Both the position numbers and the translations under genes were made by a program. DNA of 61,905 nucleotides from positions 1 to 61,905 of the forward strand of contig JAJDVW010000011.1 in assembly GCA_022825925.1 (NCBI GenBank), given 5' to 3'. Below, piece by piece: positions 1 to 10,272 of this stretch; position 1 is the first letter of the stretch, and each line of letters begins with the position of its first letter. Source of the DNA: Pseudomonadales bacterium. Lineage in GTDB: Bacteria; Pseudomonadota; Gammaproteobacteria; Pseudomonadales; Azotimanducaceae. A model generated the notes under the pieces. That model worked only from the letters and a program-made list of their open reading frames with translations, had not been told where the DNA came from and did no database searches.

Positions 1-126
1 CCCTGGCGCCGCCTCGGATTCGGCCTCCACGATCACGGTTGGCGCCGCCTCGGAATCGGCCTCCGCGATCACGGTTGGCGCCGCCTCGGATTCGGCCTCC
101 GCGATCACGGTTGGCGCCGCCCCGGA
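1..126. repeat. 36-bp tandem repeat, about 3.5 copies, in coding sequence
   Basis: A 36-bp unit built around GCGATCACGGTTGGCGCCGC repeats with one or two substitutions and continues past the left edge. Read on the minus strand it encodes a 12-residue Ala/Glu-rich unit in frame, so copy-number changes would not break the reading frame. The near identity of copies suggests recent expansion or homogenisation. Confidence 0.85.
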
Positions 127-1290
127 TTCCGCCTCGGTGCCCGGCGGTGACGCCGCCGGGAACTCGGCCTCCGTATCGAGCGCCGGCGTGGCCTCGCCTT
201 CGGTCTCCGTGACCGGGGGCGTTGTCTCCCGGTCGTCGGCGACCCCTGCCGCTGCAAGGCGCTCCGCCTCCGCCCGGCGTTGCAGTTCCTGCTGCTCCCG
301 CTCCAGGGCAGCCTGTTCCTCTCTGACCTGACGCAGCAGCCGCTCGGCTTCTTCGCGCTCCTGCGCCACCTGTTCCGCTTCCGTCGGCACGTTCATCAGC
401 CGCTTCGCCGCGTAGTTGGGCACCGACGGCTGCTCGTGGAACACGACCTCGGCATCGGCGAAGTACTCCCGCCAGAACTGCTGGTGAACCCTCTTGGGGC
501 GCGGCTGGTCGGTACGCCCGTTGCGCGGCAAGTAGAACACCTCGACGCGCATGCCGGCACCGCCCGGCTGTCGGTCGAAACTCCAGGTCTGCAGCCCGAG
601 CGCGGTGCGAAACTCTCCGTAGCTCCAGTCTGTCCACGGCACATCAAGGTGCGAGTACCAATGGGCGTGCTGCATCATGTCCGAAAACACGTAGAGCACG
701 TGGGGCGGACGCCGGCTCTCGAAGTCGATCCAACTGTCCTCGAGCGCCTCGACCAGATATGCGCCGTCGACCTCCTCGGCCTGCGACATCGACTGCCAGG
801 CCAAGGCGTCCACCCGCGTCCGCAGCCCATCGCGCAGCAAGCAGAACCTGATCGCCGACGCGCGGACGCCATCCGGAATCTGCGCCGGCAGATCGTCGCA
901 GTCGCGCACCCCCGCGCGTTGGTCCTTCGCCGTCTCCACCCGAATCTCGTGGTTGTCGTAGGGCTTGCACAGCCGTCCGACGAGTGTGCGTGGCGATGCG
1001 CTGGAAGCTGCCAGCGTGAACACCTGCATCTCCACGTGGCCCGGCAGCGCGAGAGCCACCTGGTGCAGGAGATCACCGGCCCGGGACGGTCGATCCACAA
1101 ACAGCGGCTTTCTGAAGTCGAAGAGAAACGTCGCGCTGCCCCGGATCTCGGCCGTGTCCGTGGGACAGAGGTCCGCGTCGAGTTGGCGCCCCCTGTCCGG
1201 CTCGCCGCTGAGCATCACGACCGCGACGATCAAGGCGATCAGTACGGCCACCGGCGTCAGCACGACGACCACCGCGGATCGTCCCTTCAT
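1..1290 (-). CDS. Membrane-anchored protein with coiled coil and Ala/Glu-rich repeats (3' end outside window)
   Basis: The open frame runs from an ATG at 1290 through the left window edge, so the C-terminus is missing; 430 codons are visible. Residues 5-27 form one hydrophobic segment typical of an N-terminal membrane anchor. The middle part contains FLFDF and VLYVFSDMMQ strands that recall a von Willebrand A-like fold, but no intact MIDAS motif is evident. Residues of about 295-335 are Glu/Gln/Arg-rich and probably a coiled coil. The tail is a 12-residue repeat (AAPTVIAEAESE and variants). I do not recognise the family. A long frame antisense to it from 280 is a high-GC shadow: the minus frame carries the hydrophobic start, the coiled coil and the repeat-coded peptide. 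Function unknown; a membrane-tethered scaffold is a guess. Confidence 0.6.
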   Translation of the reverse strand, partial: MKGRSAVVVVLTPVAVLIALIVAVVMLSGEPDRGRQLDADLCPTDTAEIRGSATFLFDFRKPLFVDRPSRAGDLLHQVALALPGHVEMQVFTLAASSASPRTLVGRLCKPYDNHEIRVETAKDQRAGVRDCDDLPAQIPDGVRASAIRFCLLRDGLRTRVDALAWQSMSQAEEVDGAYLVEALEDSWIDFESRRPPHVLYVFSDMMQHAHWYSHLDVPWTDWSYGEFRTALGLQTWSFDRQPGGAGMRVEVFYLPRNGRTDQPRPKRVHQQFWREYFADAEVVFHEQPSVPNYAAKRLMNVPTEAEQVAQEREEAERLLRQVREEQAALEREQQELQRRAEAERLAAAGVADDRETTPPVTETEGEATPALDTEAEFPAASPPGTEAESGAAPTVIAEAESEAAPTVIAEADSEAAPTVIVEAESEAAPG

Positions 1291-1811
1291 GGACCGTCGG
1301 GAATCGGCGTGACTCAGGGACATGCGGCAGCGTCCTCACAACTCGGCGGCGGGTGCAACACGCCGCCCGGGTGCAAGCGTATGCCAACGGTGCGTCCCCA
1401 AGCGACCCCTCCTCTCCTTCGCGGCAACCCACCGAAGGTACGTTTCCGGGCCGGTGACGGTGGTACGACAGTGCCGCCGCTCGCCCACCGGCATCGTGAT
1501 CGAGACAGAAGCACTTGATGCTCTCTGCGCTGGAACCCAGCACCCCTGAATCTCGTAGCTGCTCGAGCCGGCAGCCCTCTGCCAGGGCGTGAAGGTGCGG
1601 TCACGGATCGTTGCCGATGGCTTCGCCGTTCTGGCGCAGTCGGGCCCTTCCGCCTCCCGTTCGGGGGTCACGCGCAAGGTGGTGAAGATGCGGATGAGGT
1701 GCAGGATCACCACCGAGCCCGGCGCCGCTCCAGACGACCGGCGCCGGCAGCCCCGCGATCTGGATCCACGCCTGCCGGAAGTTGTCGTCCACCGCCCCGG
1801 GCGGCCAGTCC
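1291..1811. other. Intergenic stretch, no convincing gene
   Basis: About 520 bp lie between two minus-strand genes. A minus-strand frame is open from the end of the PhyH gene to 1336 and could encode roughly 125 residues from a GTG near 1712, but its composition is that of a GC-rich shadow, it has no recognisable motif, and no good ribosome-binding site was seen. A second short minus frame (1601-1792) begins with MDDNFRQAW and could be the other half of a decayed gene. I call neither. Confidence 0.5.
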
Positions 1812-2780
1812 CTACGGGTGCATTTCGAGGATTTCCTCCGGGACCGGGCGAGTTTCGTCCTCCCACTTCAGAAAGCGGCTGAACTGCGGACCGATCTCGG
1901 CCCACCCCATCGGGTCGCCGGCGCCCACGAAGCGTGCGAACTCCGGCGGGTTGCGCTCCAGCATCTCCCGCGGGACGTGCCGCTGGTACTGCTCCTGCGT
2001 CTTGAGCCGCTGGTGGCAGACGTAGGTGGTCAGGGTCAGGCGCAGGCCGTCCGTGTGCTTCGGGAACGCGCCGTGCCACACGTTGCCGTTGAAGAAGATC
2101 AACGAGCCGACGGGCGCTTCGACGGCGACCGCGTCGTCCACGCCCTCGCCCGGTTCCGGCATGCGGCAGAGCTTGTGGCTGCCCGGCACGAAGGCGATGG
2201 CGCCGTCCTCCTTCGTGTAGTCGGTGAGACAGAGCGCCGAGTTGCAGACGTCGTTGCATCCGTCGGGCAGCCGACCCGACAGCGGCCGGGGCGTGTCGGT
2301 GTGCAGCCCGAGCGTGTCGCCATAGTCGCCGCCCTTCCACTTGACGAACGACGTGAGCGACGAGAGCTGCCCCTCACCGCGCATGTAGTGGTTGACCATG
2401 GCCTTCATGGTGCGGTTGCTCAGCCACTCCTCGAAGACCCGTCCCTCGAACAGCATGTAATAGAGGAGGAACTGCCCCTCGTTCTGCGGCTCAGAGTGGT
2501 ACTTGCCCGAATTCCCGTTGGCGTCGAGGGAGAACGGGTTGCCGGTGCGGCGTTCCGCCACCTCGAGGACACGGCCGCGCAAGCGTTCGATGAACTCCGG
2601 GGGCGCCACCTTCTCCGGTGGGATGACCGCGAAGCCCTGCTCGTCGCAGGTCCGGCAGTACTCCTCCAGCCCCAGCTCGCGGATCTCCGCTGCGTAATCC
2701 CCGGCACCCATCCGCATGAGCACGTTGTTCTCGTCCTGGAGATCCAGATTCTCCTTGCGGATCTCGGTGGCTTCGGCCAT
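1812..2780 (-). CDS. Phytanoyl-CoA dioxygenase (PhyH) family Fe(II)/2-oxoglutarate oxygenase
   Basis: This 322-residue protein belongs to the PhyH family of non-haem iron, 2-oxoglutarate-dependent oxygenases, which hydroxylate small acyl or secondary-metabolite substrates. The HTD motif (HTDTPRPL, about residue 178) supplies the proximal His and Asp iron ligands, and the WHGAFP segment about 90 residues later supplies the distal His. A following Arg (LRLTLTTY) is suitable for 2-oxoglutarate. The ATG at 2780 was chosen over one 30 bp upstream because AGGAG lies at the proper distance before it. It follows the D-aminoacylase gene by 87 bp on the same strand and may be cotranscribed. The substrate cannot be told from sequence. 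Confidence 0.85.
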   Translation of the reverse strand: MAEATEIRKENLDLQDENNVLMRMGAGDYAAEIRELGLEEYCRTCDEQGFAVIPPEKVAPPEFIERLRGRVLEVAERRTGNPFSLDANGNSGKYHSEPQNEGQFLLYYMLFEGRVFEEWLSNRTMKAMVNHYMRGEGQLSSLTSFVKWKGGDYGDTLGLHTDTPRPLSGRLPDGCNDVCNSALCLTDYTKEDGAIAFVPGSHKLCRMPEPGEGVDDAVAVEAPVGSLIFFNGNVWHGAFPKHTDGLRLTLTTYVCHQRLKTQEQYQRHVPREMLERNPPEFARFVGAGDPMGWAEIGPQFSRFLKWEDETRPVPEEILEMHP

Positions 2781-2867
2781 GGCGCCAACTCCTCTTGTCG
2801 TGATATCCAACTAGCTTGACAAGGCGTGGGGCCGCCCGTCAACCAGGATCCCGCGGGTCAGACCGTC

Positions 2868-4619
<1,752 letters not shown>

Positions 4620-4780
4620 GGCTGTCCCCTCTACCCTCGGGTTCGCAAAACCCCGAGTGTCCGGCAAGACACGTCGCAATGCAACGGGGGCGCGCTTCTG
4701 CTTCAACGCAAAGTGACAGGAGGTGCCGTAGAATCACTGACGGCCCGAACCGCAAACGCCCACACACGGAGGCTCGGAAC

Positions 4781-5785
4781 ATGGAATCACGCTTCGTCAG
4801 CGCAGGCGGCCTGCGCATGCACTACCTGGAGCACGGCGCCGGCAAGCCCGTGATCGCCATCCACGGCTGGCCCGAGACCTGCCACGAGTGGCGCCGGGTC
4901 GCGCCGCTGCTCGGCTCCGACTACCGAATCCTCGCGCCGGACACCCGCGGCCACGGGCGGACCGAGGCCCCGCCCGACGGGTACGACCGTGCCCAGCTCG
5001 CCCGCGACATCGTGGCCTTCATGGACGCGCTCGGCATCGACCGTTGCCCCGTCCTCGCCCACGACTGGGGCGGCATCATCGCCGTGAAGCTCGCTCTGGA
5101 CCACGGCGACCGGGTGGAGCGCCTGTGCCTGCTCGACACGATCTGCACCGGGTGGCCGACGTTCGTGCAGTACTACTACTGGTTCATGGACGGCGACCGG
5201 GCCGAGCGTTTCTTCGCCGGCCACGCGGAGGATTTCATCCGGTCGGTCATCGGAGGCCAGCGGACCTCGTTGTCGCCGCCGCCGGAATGCCCGTTCGAGT
5301 TCCAGTCCCCCGAGCTGACCACGCCGGAGCCCTGGACCACGGAGGAGGACATCGACGCGTACGTGGCCCCGTACCGCGATGGCGACCACGGCCGCGTGAC
5401 CTGCGCCTACTACCGCGCCATGGAGTTTCACCGGGTCGTACCGGACCCCGAAGCCCCCAACGGCGAACGCTACGAGCCGGTGTCCCAAGAGACCATGGGC
5501 GCCTGGTGGCGCGAGCAGACCATCCCCCTCGAGTACCTCGACTACGCCGTCGAGGACCGGCACAAGCGCTACGACGGACCCACGCTCTGGCTCTACGGCG
5601 AGACGGTCGCCGACGCGTCCGGCGCGGAGGTGGTGGACGGCGTCCCGCGCGGAGACCCCGCCTGGGACTCGTTCTCCCGTCACTTTCCGAACCTCACGGC
5701 CCATCCCATGGGCGGGGGCCATTTCTTCGCCGAGGCACGCCCGGAGGAGACGGCGCGGCACATCCGGGAGTTCCTTGCCGGTTAG
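4781..5785 (+). CDS. Alpha/beta hydrolase, epoxide hydrolase/dehalogenase type
   Basis: A 334-residue alpha/beta-hydrolase. HGWPE near residue 27 is the oxyanion-hole loop, and HDWGG near residue 100 presents Asp rather than Ser as nucleophile, as in epoxide hydrolases, haloalkane dehalogenases and fluoroacetate dehalogenases. The last catalytic His lies in MGGGHFFAE near the C-terminus. The Trp-rich cap (WFMDG, MGAWWREQ) fits the same subgroup. The ATG at 4781 has ACGGAGG upstream. It is divergent from the D-aminoacylase gene over a 160-bp gap likely to hold both promoters. Which ester, epoxide or halide it hydrolyses is unknown. Confidence 0.85.
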   Translation: MESRFVSAGGLRMHYLEHGAGKPVIAIHGWPETCHEWRRVAPLLGSDYRILAPDTRGHGRTEAPPDGYDRAQLARDIVAFMDALGIDRCPVLAHDWGGIIAVKLALDHGDRVERLCLLDTICTGWPTFVQYYYWFMDGDRAERFFAGHAEDFIRSVIGGQRTSLSPPPECPFEFQSPELTTPEPWTTEEDIDAYVAPYRDGDHGRVTCAYYRAMEFHRVVPDPEAPNGERYEPVSQETMGAWWREQTIPLEYLDYAVEDRHKRYDGPTLWLYGETVADASGAEVVDGVPRGDPAWDSFSRHFPNLTAHPMGGGHFFAEARPEETARHIREFLAG

Positions 5786-5792
5786 GCTGTCC

Positions 5793-5814
5793 TTGACACC
5801 CGCCCGGCCGGGCG
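5793..5814. repeat. Left copy of 22-bp repeat flanking the R-M module
   Basis: TTGACACCCGCCCG followed by GCCGGGCG lies just after the alpha/beta-hydrolase stop. It matches 8561-8582 with one mismatch. The CGCCCGGCCGGGCG part is a perfect palindrome. It marks the left limit of the lower-GC R-M segment. Confidence 0.6.
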
Positions 5815-5974
5815 CCGGCGCGACCAAAACCGTCGGCCCGAGGCCACCGCATTGGACTACGCCCGCGCCGTTCCAGCAGGGGCTTTCCCAGGTCTCTCTC
5901 TCTGGACTGAGGGATGCGATACGGATAGGATGCAAGCCGAGCTTCGGAATCGGCAAGGAACTGGCAAGACCCTG

Positions 5975-7447
5975 ATGGGAGGACACCTTCGTGCCATACG
6001 GATGCGGCATGGGTTGCGCCAACGCGACGTGGCTGCGGCGGTCGGCATCACGGAGCACCAGATTCGCAAGTGGGAGCGAGGGCTAGCGACCCCACCGCGC
6101 GCCGTCTTCGAGGCTCTTGCGGAGCTGTTCGGCGTTCCATGGGATAGGTTGGCGAGGGATCAGGAAGCGTACTCGGACGTGGTCGAGGCGGGCGAGGGCT
6201 ACACCACCGCGCGAGTTCGGCAATCAACGATCCAGCCACCCACGGTTGATGACCCACTCGCCGACGAGCTAAGCGTACTTGATCTCTATTGCGGGGCGGG
6301 GGGTTTCGCGTTCGGGCTGGAGCTGACCGGTGGCTTCAGGACGGTGGCTGGTCTGGACCTGCTCCCCGATAGAGTAAACACCTTCCGGTTGAACCATCCA
6401 CACGCAACCGGCTTGGTGGCGGACATTCGGGGCTACCCGCTGGAGCAGATCCATACCGTCTCTCGGGGAGTCGATGTCGTGGTGGGAGGTCCGCCGTGCC
6501 AAGGGTTCTCTTCGATCCGTCCGTTCCGTACTCTCACGGAGGGGGACAAGAGGAACTCCCTGCTCGAGGACTTCCTGCTGATTGTGTCCAACCTCAGGCC
6601 ACGTTGGGTTGTGTTCGAGAATGTAGTGGGCATCTTGACGCACGGCGAGGGCAGGGCACTGGCAAGCCTTCTGGAGGGTTTCCAGTCTTGCGGGTACTCG
6701 GTGACGTGGCGGGTATTGAACGCATCCCTCTATGGCGTCCCCCAGAATAGGGAAAGACTGTTCGTCGTTGGCAATCGTGTCGGTGTCGACTTCGAGTGGC
6801 CCCTACCCTCCCATAGGAACGACTACAAGAGCATGGCGGGGAATCGCCCCGAGGTCGTTCGCACGGATCCCCTATTCTCGCAGCATCTCCCCGACTCGGT
6901 TACGGTCATCGACGCGATAGGCGATCTTCCCACCGTGCGCTCAGGGGAATCCATGCAATCGTACGGTTCGTCGCCGACCAATCCGTTTCAAGCGTGGGCA
7001 AGACGTTCTGCGGACCAACTGACTCTGCACGATGCCACGCGTCATAGCGAACACATGCTGGAGATCATCAAGTACGCCGGCCCAAACATCTCGTCGATAC
7101 CCAAAGACTTGATTCGAAGTGGCTTTAGCTCATCCTATAGCAGGTTGGATCCCGATGGCCCTAGTACCACGTTGACGGTCAACTTCGTGCATCCCGCATC
7201 GAATCGGTGCATTCACCCGTTCCAAGACAGGGCGCTTACGCCTAGGGAAGGAGCCCGAATCCAGTCGTTTCCCGACACATTTCAGTTCGCCGGAACAAGA
7301 GCACAGATAGTCAAGCAGATCGGGAACGCCGTTCCACCGCTGCTCGCGCGATCAGTCGGCGAAGCGATATTGGCTGCGGAGGACAGGGGTGCGTTCAAAC
7401 GCGAGAGTGTCCAGGAAGTCGTTTCCCTGTCCGCAGCCGCTGTTTGA
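5975..7447 (+). CDS. DNA (cytosine-5) methyltransferase with N-terminal XRE helix-turn-helix
   Basis: This 490-residue protein transfers a methyl group from AdoMet to C5 of cytosine. Residues 1-60 form an XRE-type HTH (LRAIRMRHGLRQRDVAAAVG ... ITEHQIRKWERG), probably used for autoregulation. The catalytic part follows: motif I DLYCGAGGF, motif IV GGPPCQGFSS with the catalytic Cys, motif VI ENV, motif VIII QNRERLFVVG, then a target-recognition region and motifs IX/X (RIQSF, QIGNAVPP). The start at 5975 aligns with HTH-domain starts; an ATG at 5930 is possible. The endonuclease gene converges on it and the two overlap by 53 bp at their 3' ends. GC is visibly lower than in flanking genes, which suggests transfer. 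Confidence 0.9.
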   Translation: MGGHLRAIRMRHGLRQRDVAAAVGITEHQIRKWERGLATPPRAVFEALAELFGVPWDRLARDQEAYSDVVEAGEGYTTARVRQSTIQPPTVDDPLADELSVLDLYCGAGGFAFGLELTGGFRTVAGLDLLPDRVNTFRLNHPHATGLVADIRGYPLEQIHTVSRGVDVVVGGPPCQGFSSIRPFRTLTEGDKRNSLLEDFLLIVSNLRPRWVVFENVVGILTHGEGRALASLLEGFQSCGYSVTWRVLNASLYGVPQNRERLFVVGNRVGVDFEWPLPSHRNDYKSMAGNRPEVVRTDPLFSQHLPDSVTVIDAIGDLPTVRSGESMQSYGSSPTNPFQAWARRSADQLTLHDATRHSEHMLEIIKYAGPNISSIPKDLIRSGFSSSYSRLDPDGPSTTLTVNFVHPASNRCIHPFQDRALTPREGARIQSFPDTFQFAGTRAQIVKQIGNAVPPLLARSVGEAILAAEDRGAFKRESVQEVVSLSAAAV

Positions 7448-8069
7448 GTTTCCGCGTCCGCTTGCCCTCCGGTGCGTGGGGGCATCTTCTCATGTCCAGA
7501 AACACAGGACTCAGCGAGTCCATTCCTCTTGCATTAATGACGGCGGTCTTGCCGGAGTCACCTTCCGTGTTGCTGAAGTTGAAGTGCGCTTTCTCCAAGT
7601 TACCGAGACGCACGTCCCAAATCCAGACAACGTCTCCACTAGTTCCTCTACCCCGCGTGAAGTTCCCCGCGGCGTCGGCAAGCACGTAACGAATGGTCAA
7701 GTGCGGACCAGGCTTGACGAGGTGCCCTTTCGGGCTGTTGTCTTCGAGCGCGACCTTGACTTCCAAATCGCGAGTGCCCGGAGTATTGGCGAGCAAGTCG
7801 GGAAACGCATGTGGTCGGTTTGCCCTGAACGCGCCGTCAGAGACGCTCGCGATGCCTCCACGGAAGAGGTTACCCACAATGGCGGACAGATTAGCGAGTT
7901 CAAGCAAGCTGCCGAGGCGGTCACGCTCGGATGCGACCAGAGTTTGATCGATCCGGTCGAGCACATCGTGCGTGTATTCGATCGCGCCTCTGATCATGTC
8001 GACTGTAAGACCGAAGTCCTGGAGGCACGCGGCGTCTAGCGAACAGCCATGGGTCGCCCGATCAGTCAT
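7395..8069 (-). CDS. Putative type II restriction endonuclease, PD-(D/E)XK fold
   Basis: A 224-residue protein without an assignable specificity. It carries P90-D91 followed after 11 residues by E103-V-K105, the PD-X(n)-EXK catalytic signature of most type II restriction enzymes. Its partners are the convergent C5 methyltransferase and, just upstream, a C-protein-like regulator, the standard C-R-M composition. The ATG at 8069 overlaps the regulator stop in ATGACTGA, indicating translational coupling; a start 24 bp upstream is less likely. Family knowledge says methylation at the cognate site protects host DNA from this enzyme. The recognition sequence cannot be predicted. Confidence 0.75.
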   Translation of the reverse strand: MTDRATHGCSLDAACLQDFGLTVDMIRGAIEYTHDVLDRIDQTLVASERDRLGSLLELANLSAIVGNLFRGGIASVSDGAFRANRPHAFPDLLANTPGTRDLEVKVALEDNSPKGHLVKPGPHLTIRYVLADAAGNFTRGRGTSGDVVWIWDVRLGNLEKAHFNFSNTEGDSGKTAVINARGMDSLSPVFLDMRRCPHAPEGKRTRKLKQRLRTGKRLPGHSRV

Positions 8070-8307
8070 CGGTTTGCGCGGCACCGCCGTCACTGATGCC
8101 CTTAAACAACGCGCTCAGTGGGAGATCAAGAGCACTCGCAATCGCGGCCAGATTGATCAGGCTGACATTGCGCTCGCCCCGTTCGATGCCGCCCAGGTAC
8201 GTGCGATGCAGGCCGGCCAGTTCGGCGAGCCCTTCTTGGGAGAGCGCCCGCTGCTGCCGCAACTCACGGAGATGGTCGCCAAATCGAGCAAGCACCTGAT
8301 CGGCCAT
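8062..8307 (-). CDS. XRE-family regulator, C-protein-like R-M controller
   Basis: An 81-residue helix-turn-helix protein (LRELRQQRALSQEGLAELAG ... HRTYLGGIERGERNVSL) matching the size and fold of controller (C) proteins of type II R-M systems. Such proteins delay expression of the endonuclease after entry into a new cell by binding C-boxes upstream of their own gene. Its last 8 bases are shared with the start of the endonuclease gene, so the two are translated as a pair. I could not pick out a convincing C-box by eye in the upstream 300 bp. Confidence 0.8.
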   Translation of the reverse strand: MADQVLARFGDHLRELRQQRALSQEGLAELAGLHRTYLGGIERGERNVSLINLAAIASALDLPLSALFKGISDGGAAQTDD

Positions 8308-8625
8308 GGCTCAACACTCGGTTCTTGATGACGATGCGTCTACAGGCTATGAGTAGCAGTCCCGGTGTCGGACTCGTCGTCCATGCGGTGCCCCAAAAGT
8401 GTAAACGAGGCGATGGACACGCGGGGGTGGCTGCTGGAGGCTGTGACCCCGTGCTCACGCACAACGGTTGCAGTCCGTCGAGTAGCGCACACAACGGCCA
8501 ACCTCCCCACGTCGCCCACTCCCGGATCGCATGGAAGCCGCTTTTCCTGTTTTATACCCTTTGACACCCGCCCGCCCGGGCGCTAGCTTGCCGCGTTCCG
8601 CATCGTTTCACGACGGGAGGACGCG
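8308..8625. other. Intergenic region between regulator and MaoC-like gene
   Basis: The 318 bp hold the divergent control region of the C-R genes and the MaoC-like gene. No coding frame is convincing. AT-rich bases around 8541-8560 precede the repeat/promoter described separately; the first 200 bp should contain the regulator's own operator. Confidence 0.5.
8561..8589 (+). promoter_or_regulatory. Probable sigma70-type promoter overlapping the right repeat copy
   Basis: TTGACA at 8561-8566 is a consensus -35 box; 17 bases later TAGCTT could serve as -10, 37 bp before the GTG start of the MaoC-like gene. The -35 and spacer (TTGACACCCGCCCG...) are the right copy of the 22-bp repeat whose left copy is at 5793. 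The left copy has no -10 at the same spacing, so this is the likelier original promoter. Confidence 0.45.
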
Positions 8626-9717
8626 GTGGCCAGTACCACGCCGATCACGACGCTCGACGAGTTCGAAGAGGAGTACGCGAAGGGCATCGGCGTCACGCTG
8701 CCGCCCCGGGGCGCGCCGCGCGAGGCGAGCGCCGACAACATCCGCCGCTTCGGCGACGGCATCGGCGACTACAACCCCCTCTACCGCAGCGAGCGCTACG
8801 CGGCGGACAGCCGCTTCGGGATGCTCACCGCCCACCCGATGTTCATCTACGGTGCGAGCCTCGGGATCATGGCTTCCATCAACGGCAACATCGAAGGCGC
8901 CAGGCTGTCCTCGGCGAACTTCCCGATGAACTACGCCGGGGGCGACCTCGAGTTCCACAAGACGATCTGGCTCGGAGACCGCATCTCGGCGCTCGAGGAG
9001 GTCGTCGGCATCGAGCGCAAGCACAGCGACCGGATCGGCGACTTCTGCATCTGCACGGCCATGGTGTCCTACTACAACCAGCGCAAGGAACTCGTGGCCA
9101 CGAAACGCACGAACATGGCCCGCTACGAGAACCTCCGCGAACGCGGGGTCATCAAGTACGACCGCGAGAAGAAGACCCAGGCGGTCGAGCAGTCCCCGGA
9201 CGCCCTGGTCTGGGAGCGCACCCGGCGCGGCGGCGAGAGCCGCTACTGGGAGGATGTCGCGGAGGGCGAGGAGCTGCCGGTGCTTGAGAAGGGCACCTAC
9301 ACCGTCACCGAGCTCTTCCTGTTCACCCACGGCGTGGTGGGCACCGGACGCAGCCCGCGCGCCGCGCTCGAGGCCGAGGGGTCGAAGGACCTCGGCGGCG
9401 GCGGCCGCTTCGACAAGGAGCACGCCCAGAAACGTCGCAACATGCCCGGCCAGTTCGACTGGGGCCCGCAGCGCGTCTGCTGGCTCGGCCAGATGGCGAC
9501 GGAGTGGATGGGCGACGACGGCACGCTGCTGCGCATGGACACGAAGGTCCGCCACCCGAACATCGTCGGCGACACCAACACCGTCTTCGGGCAGGTCGCC
9601 GGCAAGCGCGTGGAGGACGGCCGGCACCTGGTCGAACTCGACATCCGCAACGAGAACCAGGCGGGGCTCGCGACGGCGCTCGCGCGGGTGACGGTGGCGT
9701 TGCCCACGCGAAGCTGA
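8626..9717 (+). CDS. MaoC-like hot-dog dehydratase (N-terminal FAS1-like plus MaoC-type half)
   Basis: A 363-residue double hot-dog protein of the type annotated as MaoC-like or FAS1-like dehydratase. The N-terminal half has GDYNPLYRSERYAADSRFGMLTAHPMF, the hydratase-2-like D...N-P...H arrangement; the C-terminal half (YWEDVAEGEELP, DTKVRHPNIVGDTNTV) is the second hot dog. Such proteins hydrate or dehydrate enoyl-CoA esters. It starts with GTG at 8626 after a GGGAGG ribosome-binding site and a plausible promoter 37 bp upstream. Substrate unknown. Confidence 0.8.
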   Translation: MASTTPITTLDEFEEEYAKGIGVTLPPRGAPREASADNIRRFGDGIGDYNPLYRSERYAADSRFGMLTAHPMFIYGASLGIMASINGNIEGARLSSANFPMNYAGGDLEFHKTIWLGDRISALEEVVGIERKHSDRIGDFCICTAMVSYYNQRKELVATKRTNMARYENLRERGVIKYDREKKTQAVEQSPDALVWERTRRGGESRYWEDVAEGEELPVLEKGTYTVTELFLFTHGVVGTGRSPRAALEAEGSKDLGGGGRFDKEHAQKRRNMPGQFDWGPQRVCWLGQMATEWMGDDGTLLRMDTKVRHPNIVGDTNTVFGQVAGKRVEDGRHLVELDIRNENQAGLATALARVTVALPTRS

Positions 9718-9733
9718 TCAATCGCCCCGGCGG

Positions 9734-10160
9734 TCAGAGTACCGATGGCTGGTCGGCCGAGACCGTCCGGGATTGCACCCACTGGTAGCGCACAGGCCTC
9801 GTCAGCTTGGCAACCTTGTTCTCGGCCAGCGCACGCTTCAGCCAGGCGTCTGTCTGCGAGACCGGCACCCATCCCTTTTTCGGATTCTCGCACGCGCCAC
9901 TCCACGTGCCTCCCTTTCGGCTGGAGTGCACCACCAATGCTCCGTCGGACAAGCAGGGTGGGGCCATTCGCCCTATCCCGCAGGAACCGCGTGGCGACGA
10001 AATACACTGCGCTCTTGCCCCAGCCGGTCCGTTGCACCGCCAGCAGTCGCCCACGGTGGTTGACCAGTGCATCGATGGCGGACCACTGACCTGGGCGGAA
10101 CCGAGCACCGGGATCTCCGATGGCTGTCCGGAGTAGCTTGTCCGCCTCGATTCGGTCCAT
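9734..10160 (-). pseudogene. RecQ-like helicase fragment joined to a DprA-like fragment
   Basis: From an ATG at 10160 about 70 codons match the start of RecQ-like DEAD-box helicases: FRPGQWSAIDALVN and the Walker A loop QRTGWGKSA, ending near 9949 at GPTLLV, just where the next helicase motif should begin. In another frame the sequence continues with ALVVHSSRKGGTWSGA ... NPKKGWVPV, which resembles the C-terminal part of DprA-like proteins, and stops at 9734. The simplest view is a deletion that joined two neighbouring defence-type genes and left neither intact. It could still give short peptides, but a functional helicase is excluded because motifs II-VI are absent. Confidence 0.65.
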
Positions 10161-10272
10161 GGCGCGTCCTTGCCTTCGAGACCACGGTGTGACGGCGCTA
10201 CCGCGTTTCGACGCGCTTGCCAAAGCGGCCCTACAATAGCCGACCCGTCCCCAATCAGGAAACCAAGACGCC

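Noticed and set aside
1..126. CRISPR-like array
   Set aside because: The units are directly adjacent without spacers and form an in-frame coding repeat.
7389..8039. Plus-strand frame opposite the restriction endonuclease gene
   Set aside because: No start signal or motif; the minus strand has the PD-X11-EVK signature and coupling to the regulator gene.
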